From Lepidostoma basale (Eukaryota; Arthropoda; Insecta; Trichoptera; Lepidostomatidae): a DNA stretch of 64,000 bases. The stretch spans positions 248,001-312,000 of the forward strand of contig JAHDVF020001465.1 in the NCBI GenBank assembly GCA_022606425.2, written 5' to 3'. Made by a program: the position numbers and the translations under genes. The notes beneath the pieces are model-generated. The model was not told the origin of the DNA and did not search any database. It was given only the letters and a program-made list of their open reading frames with translations. Shown here piece after piece: positions 29,855-40,744 of this stretch (within the stretch, counting starts at the first letter, position 1; the number at the start of each line of letters is the position of its first letter).

Positions 29855-30035
29855 TTTCAAAAATAATTGTCAGACGTGGTGTTCGTAAGAAGGGCAGAAT
29901 GGGGAATGTTGTATTACATAAACCGATCGCTTAACCCAACCAATGACAGGTCATAAGTCCTGTTAACGCCTCGACCACCATATTCTGTTTCCAAATAATT
30001 TACATCTTCGTCTCTATTGAGATACAATTAATTTT
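29855..30035. mobile_element. FB-F right arm
   Basis: AATTGTCAGACGTGGTGTTCG, GGAATGGGGAATGTTG, TAACCCAACCAATGACAGG, CATCTTCGTCTCTATTGAG. The left arm is absent. Upstream bases 29,374-29,850 carry the second CGAACCGGCCG repeat and otherwise nothing recognised. Confidence 0.7.
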
Positions 30036-30109
30036 TAAATAATAAGGGTTGGGACCAGAACTCCATTGTAAACCGGGTTTTTCGCTTTCCCTTATATTGC
30101 ACTACATAA

Positions 30110-30245
30110 ACAGTCTCACGGTACTTGTCTTCATGGAAAACCTCTTAAAATATATAAAGATAGCTGGGTATCTATTTCACAGGAGGATCAACCCTCTAGA
30201 GAACAGTCCATTTGGGTTTATAGCAAAGAAAACGAAGAAGAAGAA
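30110..30245 (+). mobile_element. LINE-G 3' end
   Basis: CTCACGGTACTTGTCTTCATGG, CTGGGTATCTATTTCACAGG, GAGAACAGTCCATTTGGG and GAAGAAGAAG tail. Bases 30,246-30,574 show nothing recognised. Confidence 0.65.
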
Positions 30246-30574
30246 ATGGTACTAAAGTTATTAGAAACAATGTGTACTAGATACACAACTGGTACTCAAA
30301 GGATAGTTAAATTTGTTATTATTTAATAAGTATATAAAAATAAACGATAATGTGAAATTGTGCATACTTTTCTTTGGAGCCATTTTCCGGGTGGATTTTT
30401 ACGCGCCGAGTAAAGATCATAGATAGGTTATCCGCAAAATGATTTTCAATTTCGGCCTTTGCGAATATCCGTAGTGAAATAAGTGAGGAATGGAATAAAA
30501 TGAGTATACTCGTATAACTGGGAGTTACTTTATGGTAAATGCCAGATATTCTCAAACCCATCAGTTAAAACGAC

Positions 30575-30830
30575 CTTCGTGGCCGAGTGGTAAGTGCATT
30601 GACTGCCACCCCGAAGGTTCCGGGTTCGATTCCCGGCAAGGGCTTGTGATTGTCACACTGTCTTTGGTCTGGTGTAGAATTCACGTGACAATAAAATGCC
30701 GATAGATTAGCTACCTATCACATGTCACGAGAATCACTATGATAGATATAATACCCTTTGCATCGATTTGGCTCATGCTGTCATGGCGTAAAGAGCGATT
30801 CAACAAAATAATAATAATAATAATCAAGCC
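30575..30830 (+). mobile_element. SINE-T, full length
   Basis: Best copy: ACGACCTTCGTGGCCGAGTG (A-box), GGTTCCGGGTTCGATTCCCGG (B-box), TTGTGATTGTCACACTGTC, AGATTAGCTACCTATCACA, TTGCATCGATTTGGCTC, AAAGAGCGATTCAAC and (AAT)6. Total about 255 bp. Confidence 0.9.
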
Positions 30831-30834
30831 ACAT

Positions 30835-31195
30835 GCCCAAGAAGAACATACGACAAGAACGAAGGCTTAAGTGGGAGTAACAGAGATGCGAACGCTGAGG
30901 ATGATAGCAGGAAAGACTCTTCGAGATAGTGGAACATGGCTATCCGTGAAATCTGCAAGGTGGAAGATATCGTAAGATGGGGCAGACAACTCAGAAAATA
31001 CTGGAATAAGCACGTGGAGAGGATGGATCCCTCCAGAATCCCACACGATGTAGCGCATCAGATTCCTGATGACTATCGTCCCCCCAGAAGACCACCATAG
31101 AGATGGAGGGATAGCTGTTAGTCAACCACCCAAAGGAAGCCAACCTGACTACAGGAACAGACCAATGTTCTAAAAGAAGAAGAACACACTCTTAT
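30835..31195 (+). mobile_element. LINE-G 3' region
   Basis: Frames with MRTLRMIAGKTLRD-type codons (30,890-30,930), EICKVEDIVRWGRQLRKYWN, VERMDPSRIPHDVAHQIPDD, then RPPRRPP, a stop, and a GAAGAAGAA tail. Confidence 0.78.
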
Positions 31196-31219
31196 TAAAA
31201 TCAGACATATTCTTCTTCA

Positions 31220-31880
31220 GCTTAATTTAAGAATATGTGTTGTTATTTCTCGGAGCCTGTTTCTGGGATGTAGATGTCCAACTGTCTCTCCATCTCTTGG
31301 GTGATCTTCCTGAAGGTCGACTGCCTGTTGTTATTTTATTTGGTGCTTTGCTTATCACTCTTTCAGGACACGTTCTCCCCATATGATCTCTCCAGTAATG
31401 CCTTCACAGTCTTCTCCATGGTACAACATCATAGATGTTGCAGAACTGAATTATTTCGGAGTCTCTCACTCTCTCGGAGAGTCGTTCCCGCTATAGATCG
31501 GTGAATCCTCATATCTGTGGTGTTTAGGACCCCTTTTTCTAATGGTGTCAGCCCTAGTCTCAAATCCATATGTCATTACAGGTAGAACATAGGGTTTGTA
31601 GATTCGCAGTATGCTCTCCTTCAGCATAATATATTTGTTTTTCCAAACAGCATTTTTCGAGCATCCAGCCACAACGGTGGCTTTGTTTGTTTGTTATCTT
31701 CTTCTTCATAGAGGTCACTGCTGCTTGATGTATCAACACCTAAGATCTTAATATGCATCACTTGATATATAGTCTTATTATCTAGTGCTGCTCGCAACGT
31801 ACTGGCTGTTTTGATGTTACCATGTTCTTTGTCTTATCTACGGAGATTTTCACATTGAATCTTTGAAAACTAGATATCGC
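31220..31880 (-). mobile_element. LINE-G fragment
   Basis: Reverse strand: MAGCSKNAVWKNKYIMLKES, LRIYKPYVLPVMTYGFETRA, then frames over the SGLRDIRNEE-like and GRQSTFRKITQEMERQLD blocks and the 3' end. Opposed to the neighbouring forward copies. Several stops. Confidence 0.75.
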
Positions 31881-31984
31881 ATCTTATAATTTTTTTATTG
31901 TTATTAAATTTATAAAAAAACTAGGATATAGGATGGCAGAGAAAATTGTTAATGTGGTTTGTTATGCGGGACTTCACTACGCCT

Positions 31985-32910
31985 ATAAATGATATATTGT
32001 AACATGACAATTTCTATCGAAATGGCGAAATGTACGAGTATGAACTTTTACAAAACATCAAAAACATGTAACCTGACTGTAGAGAATCAACTCATAGAAC
32101 AGGTCAGAACCTTTAGATATATAGGCAGAGACCTGGTTGAAGGGAGTGATCCCCGGGAAGAAATACAAGCCCAAGTCAACAGAGCAGCTGAAATCTCTGA
32201 TGCTCTAAAATCCACAATACAGAAAAACAAAGACATGGACATTAATAGGCGGGCCACACTGTGATAAACAAGCTGGTTTGAAACCAAAATTTGTATACTG
32301 AATGTTATTACTCAAACTTAAACCATGTTCTAGACGTAGTAAAAACGTCGATTTTAGTAAACCATGAGTTAAACCGCGGATGTTTCTGCATACGGTTATC
32401 CTTTCAAGTAAAATTCAAACTATTCAACAAACATGGTACGTTTATCTCTCTTCCTCGCATTATTTTACCCGGCGTAGAATGAGATAGAAGCCCTATACAA
32501 GACAAATTTTATGTTGGAAACCGATGTTTATCACAGTGTGGCCCGCCTTTAAGAGTAAGATGAAAACATATAAATCATGCGTAAGACCAATAATAACATA
32601 TGGCGTTGAAGCAAGGGCAGACACAGGCAGGACCAAATATGTTTTGAGGACTTTTGAGTTGAAGACACTGAGGATGATAGCAAGACACTGAGAGATCGAG
32701 TGAGAAACACCAGAATAAAGAGATATGTGTGGCTGGGGATATTATAAGATGGAATAGACTGCGAAGAAAGGACACCACCAGGCTCCCCTTTTTTGAATTG
32801 CACAATCAGAAGACCTCTTAAAAGATGGAAGAACAGCTGTGAATCCACATTGTAGGAGTAGCAGCCTTCTGGAGAACAAACCACATACGTCTACAATACG
32901 GAAAAGAAGA
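31985..32910 (+). mobile_element. LINE-G copy split by a MITE
   Basis: Left part to 32,247: MNFYKTSKTCNLTVENQLIE, QVRTFRYIGRDLVEG, EIQAQVNRAAEISDALKS (thumb region). Right part from 32,548: SKMKTYKSCVRPIITYGVEA, then LRTFELKTLRMIAR, AGDIIRWNRLRRKDTTRLP and a GAAGAAG tail. The protein reads straight across once the MITE is removed. Confidence 0.75.
32248..32547. mobile_element. MITE X1, about 300 bp
   Basis: GGCGGGCCACACTGTGATAA and its inverse TTATCACAGTGTGGCCCGCC form TIRs of at least 23 bp (through ACA). Flanks are ATTAATA and TTTAAGA; no sure target duplication. No ORF. The interior GGTTTGAAACCAAAATTTGT resembles GTTTGAAACCAAAATTCGT in MITE X2, so the two may be related. Confidence 0.75.
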
Positions 32911-32997
32911 AGTTTTTCATAACGTGCCCGGAGTTTTCAAGTTTTTCTGCGCTTTATGGTCGTGATAATTTATTTTTCCTTCTTCATCCAATCCTTC

Positions 32998-33470
32998 TTC
33001 TTCTTCTTCTTAAAGTGCCCTGTCAGGTCTCCCCGAGGTTGGCGATCACTCTGGTAACTCTGATTTCCTTCTTCTTAAAGTGCCCAGTCAGGTCTCCCCG
33101 ACGTTGGCGATTACTCTGGTAAACTCTGATTTCTCTCCATAGTGATTTCCTGGGAAAATATATAACCAGAGTGGTTTCCCGTTGGTGGATTTTCTATTGG
33201 GGTTACCTTCCTTTAGCTGCGGTGGTTTTGAGGCGCCAGAAACTCGCCTTCCATCCTCTCGTTACCTGCTATGACTCCTCTGCCAGGGTGAAGCCACATT
33301 GTCCGGGGTTCGTGACGCGGACACTAACGAGTAGGACTAGCTAGTAGTTTTGCTGGTGTTATGCAAGAGAGCGTTACGCAGCATTTTATAGACTTACATC
33401 CTACAGCACAGATGTAAATCACTGCGGCTCCTACTAGCCATTGAACCATTCATCCTTCGAACGATCAAAA
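32998..33470 (-). mobile_element. NA-C: non-autonomous element with LINE-C 3' end
   Basis: Reverse order: GGTTCAATGGCTAGTAGGAG, GACAATGTGGCTTCACCC, GAGGATGGAAGGCGAG, CACTCTGGTTATATATTTTC, then ATCGCCAACGTCGGGGAGAC, CTGACTGGGCACTTTAAGAAG. The last 60 bp match the end of LINE-C (EVIANVGGT); the rest does not. That 3' block is tandemly duplicated here (33,008-33,060 and 33,075-33,130). Confidence 0.65.
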
Positions 33471-33473
33471 TAC

Positions 33474-33600
33474 GACCTTCGTGGCAGAGTGGTTACAAGC
33501 TCTGAATTCCATGCCGAAGGTTCTGGGTTCGCTTCCCGGCGATGCACACTGGAGCCGAATTAAGAATTGTCGGAATAAATTATTTTTGTGGTCTTTTAAA
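33474..33600 (+). mobile_element. SINE-T, 5' part
   Basis: ACGACCTTCGTGGCAGAGTGG, CCGAAGGTTCTGGGTTCGC (B-box mutated), then CACACTGGAGC instead of the usual hairpin. Truncated at the 3' side. Confidence 0.7.
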
Positions 33601-33675
33601 TATGAAATAAATAAAACAATGTAAATAAATTGTTATAAAGTAATTTTAATGATAAAAACAGGATTTTTTAAAATT

Positions 33676-34718
33676 TTATTCACTATCTGAAGAATTTTCG
33701 GCTTCGTTTTCACTGATCGTAGATAGCGTGGAAGCGTCGGACGTTATAATCTTAGGTGGAGCCATAATATCATATAAATTGTCCGATATCAACCTTAAAG
33801 GTACTAAAGACGATATAAAAATATTATTATCCTTAGAATTTGGATCGCTACTAAACTTCTGTTTGTATTCTGACTGTGCAGATCCGTCTAAGCCCCATTT
33901 GCATATTAAGGTCATATTTTTTACATTTTCAGATTTTTATGGGCTTGCAAAAGACGAGTGGCAGTATGATCAAGTAAATTTTGCAATTTAATCTCAGCAA
34001 AAGTATCTGTGACTACAATGCTTTCCTTTGGAGGGTAACATTCACTTTTCGCCTGTTGTATTTTTTTGTGAGATGGAAATAGGAATTTGTCATGTTCTCG
34101 AATTATATTGTATTGATGTTTGGTGAGTTTTGCTTCAATAAACATCGAAAGAGCTTCTTTTCCTGTAAGCTGCTTCCTTTTACAGATGTTAATTTTCTTG
34201 TATGCATTTCTGTATGAGGCAGCTCTTTTGGGCGAAGTTGTCGTAACTTTCTTCAAAACTTTGGATGCATCCACTTGACCAGCAGCTCGCAAACTCACCT
34301 GTGCTGCGAATGACAATTCCTCAGGAGAGTGCTTTGATCTCAAAGATTTAGTCTTTTGGAGTTTAGCTCTTTCACAAGATTCTTTAAAATTTGTTTGAGG
34401 GTGACCCACTTTTTTACTGAAAACAACAGAATAGTTCTGAAAACCTATTGAAGTATCTAGCCAGTCATTATTAAAAATCAAGAATCTGTTCTCTTTTCTG
34501 AGAGCCTTATGCCACCTCTTCTTAAAATCAGACACAAAAAATGAAATTGTTTTATAAAGGTTTGGTAATTGGTATTTTGGACATTTAGTACGTATTTCGA
34601 CAAATTCCTTCAAGCATGATACTTGATCAGCCAATCTAACGTGGCCAGATTGTCTCATTTGATCAAATAAGGTACGTCTACTTATAAAAAATATTAGTTG
34701 TACCTGATCCTGAAACAA
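33676..34718 (-). pseudogene. Transib/RAG1-like transposase remnant
   Basis: Two reverse frames. Frame 1, 34,718-33,921 (265 codons): HKALRKENRFLIFNNDWLD, SPEELSFAAQVSLRAAGQVD, KEALSMFIEAKLTKHQYNII, PSHKKIQQAKSECYPPKESI, VVTDTFAEIKLQNLLDHTA. Frame 2, 33,915-33,676: MTLICKWGLDGSAQSEYKQK, FISSLVPLRL, then an acidic end ENEAENSSDSE. A 1-2 base shift near 33,918 separates them. The pattern of a VT-AEIxLQxLLDHT block followed by CKWGxDGS resembles Transib/RAG1-type transposases, where the D of DG is catalytic; this assignment is from memory and uncertain. The two later acidic residues are absent, so the protein is not a complete transposase. AATAAA overlaps the stop codon. Confidence 0.5.
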
Positions 34719-35181
34719 AAAATAATAATTAAAAATAACTAATAAATGCCTTACTTTTTACTATGTTTCCACATCCTGGACAAAAGTGACCTTTATGTGA
34801 AAAAGCGCAAATATGCGCAAAATGTTTTTTATGTTTCCTTAAGAACAATGAATAGGTAAACAAATAAGCCCAAAACTACAGACATGATATGAACTGATAT
34901 CAACTAAAAGTTTACATATAAAATCAATAAACTAAAAAAAATCAAAAATATTCTCTAGTAATGTAAATACCCGTTTAAAATATTACAATTCAGATTATAC
35001 CAACGATATTTTCAAAAAAAATATGTACCAACCTGTGGGTGATAACGCCATATTGAAAGAATAACAAAATTTGGAAGCACTATAAAGTATTTGCAATGTA
35101 GCCAAGGTAACTTTTCGTATTGAAATTGTGTCCAAACGACCTGTTGTGTACATAAAAAAAAAAAAAAACAAACAAACAAAT
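34719..35181. other. Mostly AT-rich spacer with a zinc-ribbon-like piece
   Basis: On the reverse strand at about 34,757-34,830 a short frame reads HFAHICAFSHKGHFCPGCGN. The CPGC and upstream H/C residues look zinc-binding and may be the upstream part of the Transib-like gene. A CAG acceptor-like site precedes GATCAGGTACAA (34,709), but a donor in a matching phase could not be found. Remainder unrecognised. Confidence 0.3.
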
Positions 35182-35345
35182 ATTGAATGTCAGCCACGTG
35201 AGGAGTTAGAGAAATCGACGCGCGTGCATGAAACGATGTATGAATGTTGAGGAAGCGAGAGAAATATGTCAGAAAAGAAAAATATGGCAGTCCATTCTTT
35301 TTGCCTACCCCTTCGGAGAGACGGCGTGATGGTTAGTTAGCTTAG
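35182..35345 (+). mobile_element. LINE-A1 3' terminus
   Basis: AATGTCAGCCACGTGAGGAG, then RNRRACMKRCMNVEEAREIC-type codons and CGGCGTGATGGTTAGTTAG. An A-rich and (CAAA)n run precedes it. Bases 35,346-35,744 show nothing recognised. Confidence 0.8.
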
Positions 35346-35744
35346 TTTTTCAGCAAATGATTTTTGAAAAAACTAAGTCAGGAATTTAAAAATGTATCTT
35401 AAACTTGGAAGTAGTCTAAAAGCTTCATGTGGTTCTCGAGACGCAGTTTGTCGACCACTGGTATAGACGGTAGCACAACATTGATATGCACTGCGAGGGA
35501 ATACAGCAATATCAAATGGTTTTAAGGAGGATATAGCGACATTAAAGAAAGTTAAATGGACGCTTTAAAATCTTTTCCCGTTTTAAAACTATTGGGGAGA
35601 TACTCTGGAGGTAAAGATATCTACACATTCTTACATTTTGCACATCGTTAAAAAAAAAAACCTTTCTTATACGACCATAGCATAATAACCTATTTTGCAT
35701 ATTTTTGACTCTTGTATTTTGTTTCATTGCAATTAGCACACGTT

Positions 35745-36055
35745 ACATCTTTGATCCAACCCTTCTTTCAATATCCCTTTCCACTGGCCTATTTTTTGTT
35801 AACATACTACCCAAAAACACGAGCTCATCTTCTGGCTCTAAATTTTCACCATTCACGCTAATGTTACAGACTGTCATAGTATCTTATTTTTCAAATATCA
35901 TTACTTTGGACATATACACATTCATTATCAGATCATTTCGCATGCATACCTAATACATATCATTCACCATTACATGTAGTTCATGCTCGTTGTCTGCAAG
36001 TAGGACAGCGTCATCCACATACAAGGGACAGCTTACTGACACTCCGCTCATTTTA
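35745..36055 (-). mobile_element. LINE-A reverse transcriptase fragment with YVDD box
   Basis: The reverse strand reads MSGVSVSCPLYVDDAVLLAD (start about 36,050), NEHELHVMVNDMY, NVYMSKVMIFEK, then FLGSML and VERDIERRVGSK. YVDD is the catalytic F/YxDD motif of reverse transcriptase (palm domain). No tail; ends in the thumb. Confidence 0.75.
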
Positions 36056-36059
36056 TTTA

Positions 36060-36590
36060 TTTATTTATTTATACATTATACACAAATGAGACATTAAAAA
36101 CGATTAAACATTTAGGCGACTCATTTGGACACAAAACGGTATTACAAAGATAAAATAAAACAAAACAACATGAGACCAAAAAATTCATACATATCAGAAG
36201 GAATCCAAATATGTCGACGTCAGTGAGGCAGTACTCTTTCCAGAATTTGGAATATTTTTTTACGAATACTGCCTCACTGACATTGAAAATGTCCAAATCC
36301 GATATGATTAGATTCAGCGTCCGAATTGCTCTTCCTACTGGCATCACCAAAGGCAGGTTGGTTCTGCGTGACGGAGTAAAGAACAATTGATGTCGGCGTT
36401 GTCGCAGGTAGTTATCAGGAACAAAAAGACCTATTTGCTCCAGAACATAGGGGTTCTCAATAGAGCCCCGAATCAGTTTGAAAAAATGTGTTGACAGAAA
36501 TCCTTCCCTCCTCAGTTCGAGGGAGTTATACCCCAGCATACCCAAGAGAAATGCCGGCACCAAAATTTTGGCAGCTGCATACAAGCCAAT
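36060..36590 (-). mobile_element. LINE-E-like, diverged subfamily
   Basis: A TTTATTTATTTATTTA tail at 36,054-36,072 takes the place of GATTT. Frame 36,584-36,069: KILVPAFLLGMLGYNSLELR, STHFFKLIRGSIENPYVLEQ, GLFVPDNYLRQRRHQLFFTP, TNLPLVMPVGRAIRTLNLII, DIFNVSEAVFVKKYSKFWKE. The frame runs into 3'UTR-encoded residues. Intact over 170 codons, so comparatively young. 36,591-37,021 holds nothing certain. Confidence 0.82.
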
Positions 36591-37021
36591 CTAATTTAAA
36601 TAAATAAACAAGACCCTCGTTGTGTTCCTAATAATGGGAACAGATCAACGGTCTAAAATGAGAAGAAGTTGTATTGTAACGTATCCACTATTGGACTACG
36701 AAAATCTTGGATATTACACATGTCTCGCTAGCAGTTTGTCTGATGGTGATATGCTTCCATAAATAAGGCTCCGTTTGAGAAAATTCCAAAGCGTTTGAAA
36801 GTATCGCCCCTGAAGAAGGATGTTATTCCATCTCAGCGGCGCGGCGTGGTGACATGTCACTCCAAAAAGGGTGTTGGCAATATAATACTTTACGATGTTG
36901 TAATAACAAATGCCGGCGCGTGATGTGGTGGGGGAGGGGTACAGGCGTACAGCCAATCAAATGGGAACTAGAAAAAAATATAATATGTATATTTGGCACA
37001 CAAAATAGTACTGGGTATGGA

Positions 37022-37495
37022 AAGCTAACTAACTAACTAACTATCACGCCTTCTCGCCGAAGGGGTAGGCATAAAGAATGTACTGCCACACTTTTCCTTC
37101 CTGACAAATTTTCTTTCACTTCCTCAACATTCAAATGCACGCGCGTCGATTTCTCTGACTACTCACGTGGCCGACATTCAATATTTGATTTATTTGATCG
37201 TGCCACGTTTTCCTCGGTCTTCTTCTATTTCTAGTTCCATTTACATCGTTAACATATACTTTTTATACCATTATTTCCATGTGTCCAAAACATCTTAATG
37301 ATCCTTTCATTATTTTGTTCACAACACCATCGTTCGCATGGCATTTACTTTTTATAATTTCATTCGACACTCTATCATTTACAGGTTTGCCACACATTCG
37401 TTTAAGAGATCTAATTTCTGTTGCTTTTCTACTTTCATCCTTGTTTTGTCAGTTCCATGCTTCACTTCCATACATAAGGCTCGGCACAAGAAATT
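37022..37495 (-). mobile_element. LINE-A1 3' region
   Basis: Tail AACTAACTAACTAACTATCA at 37,025, then reverse LINE-A1 through GTTCCATTTACATCG and ATTCGACACTCTATCA to CATACATAAGGCTCGGCAC. Many small changes, several frames. Confidence 0.8.
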
Positions 37496-37685
37496 AATCA
37501 ATTACCAAATTAATCAATTACTAAAAGGCGGTCACATTCGAAGTCTGAATAATCGACGTGCGTGCATGGTACGATGTATGAATGTAGAGGAAGCCCGAGA
37601 GGTATGCCAGGACAGAGCATTGTGGCGATCCATCCTCTCTACCTACCCCTCCTGGGAATGGCGTGATGGTTAGTTAGTTAGTTTT
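37496..37685 (+). mobile_element. LINE-A2 3' terminus
   Basis: QINQLLKGGHIRSLNNRRAC, MNVEEAREVCQDRALWRSIL, then a GEMA-like end and GTTAGTTAGTT. AATTAATCAATTACCA is duplicated at its start (37,492-37,523). It faces the preceding LINE-A1 copy in the opposite orientation; because both contain overlapping 3' regions they are separate insertions. Confidence 0.82.
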
Positions 37686-37689
37686 TTAA

Positions 37690-38520
37690 TATTGTAATTA
37701 ATTTTTTTTTTTTAATTTTAGAACAAAGAAACAGTTTTCTCATAGAAGGAGTGTTCACTCTTTATCTGTTCCGTTTTACGCTGCGAACCTATATTAAATA
37801 CACTTCGCGTGAGCTAGAGAGGGACCGCAACACCCCTCCAGCGCCACCCCTTACCGCCCAGCGCGACAAAAAGAGACGACACTACCTCAGGAAATTACCA
37901 TTCGCCTATCTTTCATTTTACACCCCAAATTTTCTTATTCCAATTTCCCGTTTGAAAAGCTGCCAGTCCGCGGCGAAACGGCGCAAGCACCGCTCGCGGG
38001 GGAAGGGATTTTGATTATTTTACGAACGTGTTTCCTTGGTTTGAGGGTAGATTTTCGCGTGCGCGTTTGGGGGTTGTGTCTGGTTGTAGAAATGGCGGGA
38101 AAGCGTTCACTCTGTCATCTGAAATGAGTCATTTTCTGATAAGGCGGGTACCCTTATTGGTTTCAACGTTCCGAGTTCGCTCGCTCGGTTTATATATACG
38201 GTAAATAATATTTCCGCATGTGACGTCTTGTGAATGCGGGAGTTTGAAATTGGAATGGGTCCCATTGTTGCCGCTTTGCCGCCAAAACGCGGTGGCTGGC
38301 AAGTTTACGATGGCTGGGCATTGTTTCGCCCTGGTGGGGCGGGAAATTGCGGAGTTCAACAGGTCCCTTTGGTTAATTGTAATATTTACAAATTCGTTAA
38401 TTTTTAATTAACTAACTAATAATATGGAGTAACTGGTGCCCTCGAAAGGGTACCTACGCATAAATAACAATTTGTGGGACATGTTGCCAGACTGGGAGAT
38501 CAAAGATGGACCAGAAAGGT
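37690..38520. other. GC-rich apparently single-copy stretch
   Basis: No TE resemblance. From 37,790 to 38,370 it is clearly richer in G+C and CpG than the surroundings (GCGGCGAAACGGCGC, CGCGTGCGCGTTTGGGGG). A TATA-like TATATATACGG lies at 38,189. Short frames lack recognisable domains. A plausible host regulatory or promoter region, but nothing proves it. Confidence 0.3.
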
Positions 38521-38527
38521 AGTGAAA

Positions 38528-39318
38528 TGTTGGTAGTTATCTGTGGCTCTATCCCACGGCATTTCTTTTGGAAATACTCATCATCATCAGCCGTCTGTCA
38601 TCCACTGCTGAATGTAGGCCTCTCCCAAAGCCCGCCACCGCCCCCTATCCCCCTATCCCTCCACTCCAGAACCTGTCTTCCCCATCGGCTGTTGGTTCTC
38701 CGACTGATATGGCCAGCCCACCGCCACTTCAGCCCGCCTATCCGTAGAGCCACTTCAGTCACCTTGGTGTGTTGTCGAATAAATTCGTTTCTAAATCTGT
38801 CCCTCAAGGTTATTCCAAGCATGGCTCTTCCCATGGCGCGCTGGGCAACCTTGAATCTGTAGACTAGACTTTTTGTCAATGTCCACGTCTCGGCATTTAT
38901 CTACAGCTTCGAAGATATGAGAATTTAATAACCCATTTCTTTAGATTAATCAGGGGATATTTCGCAAACTCGATCTTTTTGTCCCTGATAGATATCTCCG
39001 ACACCGACATCATAGATTATTTTAACTACCCGTCGCCAGAGCCAATCTGCCTCTGGTGACACCGGTGGGAAAAGCAATTAGTCTGCTGAACGCGGTCTCC
39101 TCGGAGATCGACGTCTTTCATATTAGTGAAGGTACGTTCAGGGGACAAATACTCTTGACTTTAGAAAGTATCTCGTCTTCGTTATTTCGAACCATCTCTA
39201 ATGCGTTCTTGGTATTATGTTGTATTTTTATAATATTTTACCTGTACTCAAAAGATGCCTTAAAATTTTTGCTGTTTGTAATGTCTTTTGAGTTAATAAA
39301 CTGATTTGATTTGATTTG
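38528..39318 (+). mobile_element. LINE-E copy split by RTE
   Basis: Left part 38,528-38,578: GGTAGTTATCTGTGGCTC, CACGGCATTTCTTTTGG (SYLWLYPTAFLLEML). Right part 38,905-39,318: CTTCGAAGATATGAGAATTT, LPLVTPVGKAISLLNAVSSE-like codons, IDVFHISEGTFRGQI, the 3'UTR and GATTTGATTTGA tail. LINE-B' lies between. Confidence 0.82.
38580..38895 (-). mobile_element. LINE-B' (RTE) inserted in LINE-E
   Basis: Tail ATCATCATC (GATGAT in element sense, typical of RTE). Reverse frame: YRFKVAQRAMGRAMLGITLR, RFRNEFIRQHTKVTEVALR, IGGLKWRWAGHISRRTN, WGRQVLEWRDRG, then a shift and the GLCPAVDDR-like end. 5'-truncated. Confidence 0.82.
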
Positions 39319-39476
39319 AAAAATATATATACAAATAGTTTGAATGGAAAAAGAAGTCGACGGAGGCCAAGGAAAACATGGCATGATCAAATTAACCAAA
39401 TGCTGAAAGGCGGCCATGTTCGAAGTAGGAACGGTGTGTGAATGCAGAAGAACGCGAGATTTATGATGGTTAGTTA
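39319..39476 (+). mobile_element. LINE-A2 3' terminus
   Basis: KIYTNSLNGKRSRRRPRKTW, HDQINQMLKGGHVRS, then a deletion to GAACGCGAGATTTATGATGG and GTTAGTTA. Follows the LINE-E tail directly. Confidence 0.75.
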
Positions 39477-39758
39477 AAGCCGTGCAACACTGTTTTAAAC
39501 AAGCTCTCCACATCGGTCTCCACCGGCGGTTTAAAACTGTGTAGACACTTGTTTGAAACCAAAATTCGTTTGACCTTCAACAAACTTTGTGGACGGACGC
39601 GCATAGTATGCGTGTGGATCCACCGTTTAAACACGTATTCCACATGTGGAGAGCTTGTTTACAACAGTATGTGGACGCTACACCAACCGTGGGCTCCACA
39701 GCTCTCCACCAAGGTCACCCTTTTGGAGAGCTTGTTTCAAACAGTTTGGCACGGCCTT
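39477..39758. mobile_element. MITE X2, 282 bp
   Basis: AAGCCGTGCAACACTGTTTT at the left and the inverse AAACAGTTTGGCACGGCCTT at the right pair over about 35 bp, continuing through AAACAAGCTCTCCA and TGGAGAGCTTGTTT. TAGTTA stands on both sides (39,471-39,476 and 39,759-39,764), within the GTTA tail of LINE-A2. No ORF. Superfamily not assignable. Confidence 0.75.
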
Positions 39759-39764
39759 TAGTTA

Positions 39765-40680
39765 GTGTTTGTAAAAAAAAACTGTGGTGAAACTGCGGTA
39801 GCAGGAATGCAATAACACAATGGTTTTAAAAATACTTTTTACCCAATTTTGTCCACACTTACTCGTATATATTCACATCGCAACAATTCGACAATATGTC
39901 CGAACCTGCGGTCCGAAATCCAAACAATACCCCAGAAATCCTGAGAAATTCTCACAAGCCGAGAGAAATTACTCCACAAAGGTGTTGGCGAACGCATCGA
40001 CAAGTGAAATCGGTCAATAACTCTGATATTTCTCATAAAATCTCATTCACACACCTGGCATACAACACACTTGACTTACGATGGCACAAAACAAATTTTT
40101 ACGGGCTAGAGTGTGTCCGAGATGAACAATAACTTTTTTTTAAACTTATTCACCAAAAAAAGTCCATTCACACCACTGCCCATTGTTAATCAAACGACAT
40201 CTATATTTTATTTCACGTACCAAAAGATACTTTATGACAATCTGAGAAATTTATTGACTTTCGTTTGTTATTAAGAGTTCATTCACAAAGTCCTTGTTAA
40301 ATACACGCTTTCTGGTGATTTTGAGAAATGGATTTGACTGGTGTGAAAAGACATGATATTTTTTTTTATTAGTTTCTATTCGTACGATATGAATTGGTAT
40401 TATGAAAAATTATATGACCATTCATTATGGGTATCTTTCATTATTTTCTTATTAATGGAATTTGAATGGATTCACTATAAAAGTCATCATTTTAATAGTG
40501 TATATGATTTATGAACGAAATATTTGTTCTGTTGTATATTTATTTTATTTATTGTGATGGAGATCACAAAATAAATTTAAGTTATTTAATTTTTATTTTC
40601 ATTATGATTCGTAAATTTTTAACGACATTTTGTTAGTAGGTACTAGCGGATTCGAGTCCAATATAATATTATACATAACT
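39765..40680. other. AT-rich spacer, no recognised feature
   Basis: Contains overlapping 60-80-codon frames at 39,820-40,132 without motif or family resemblance. No repeats shared with the rest of the window were noticed. Confidence 0.4.
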
Positions 40681-40744
40681 AACTAACTAACTAACTTATA
40701 GAAAGCTAAGGCATTAACACTGTGGAATTTCATAGTAATATACT

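Noticed and set aside
34710..34754. A 45-bp intron in the Transib-like gene
   Set aside because: GT and AG sites exist on the reverse strand, but the phases of the two sides do not join into one frame and the length is very short.
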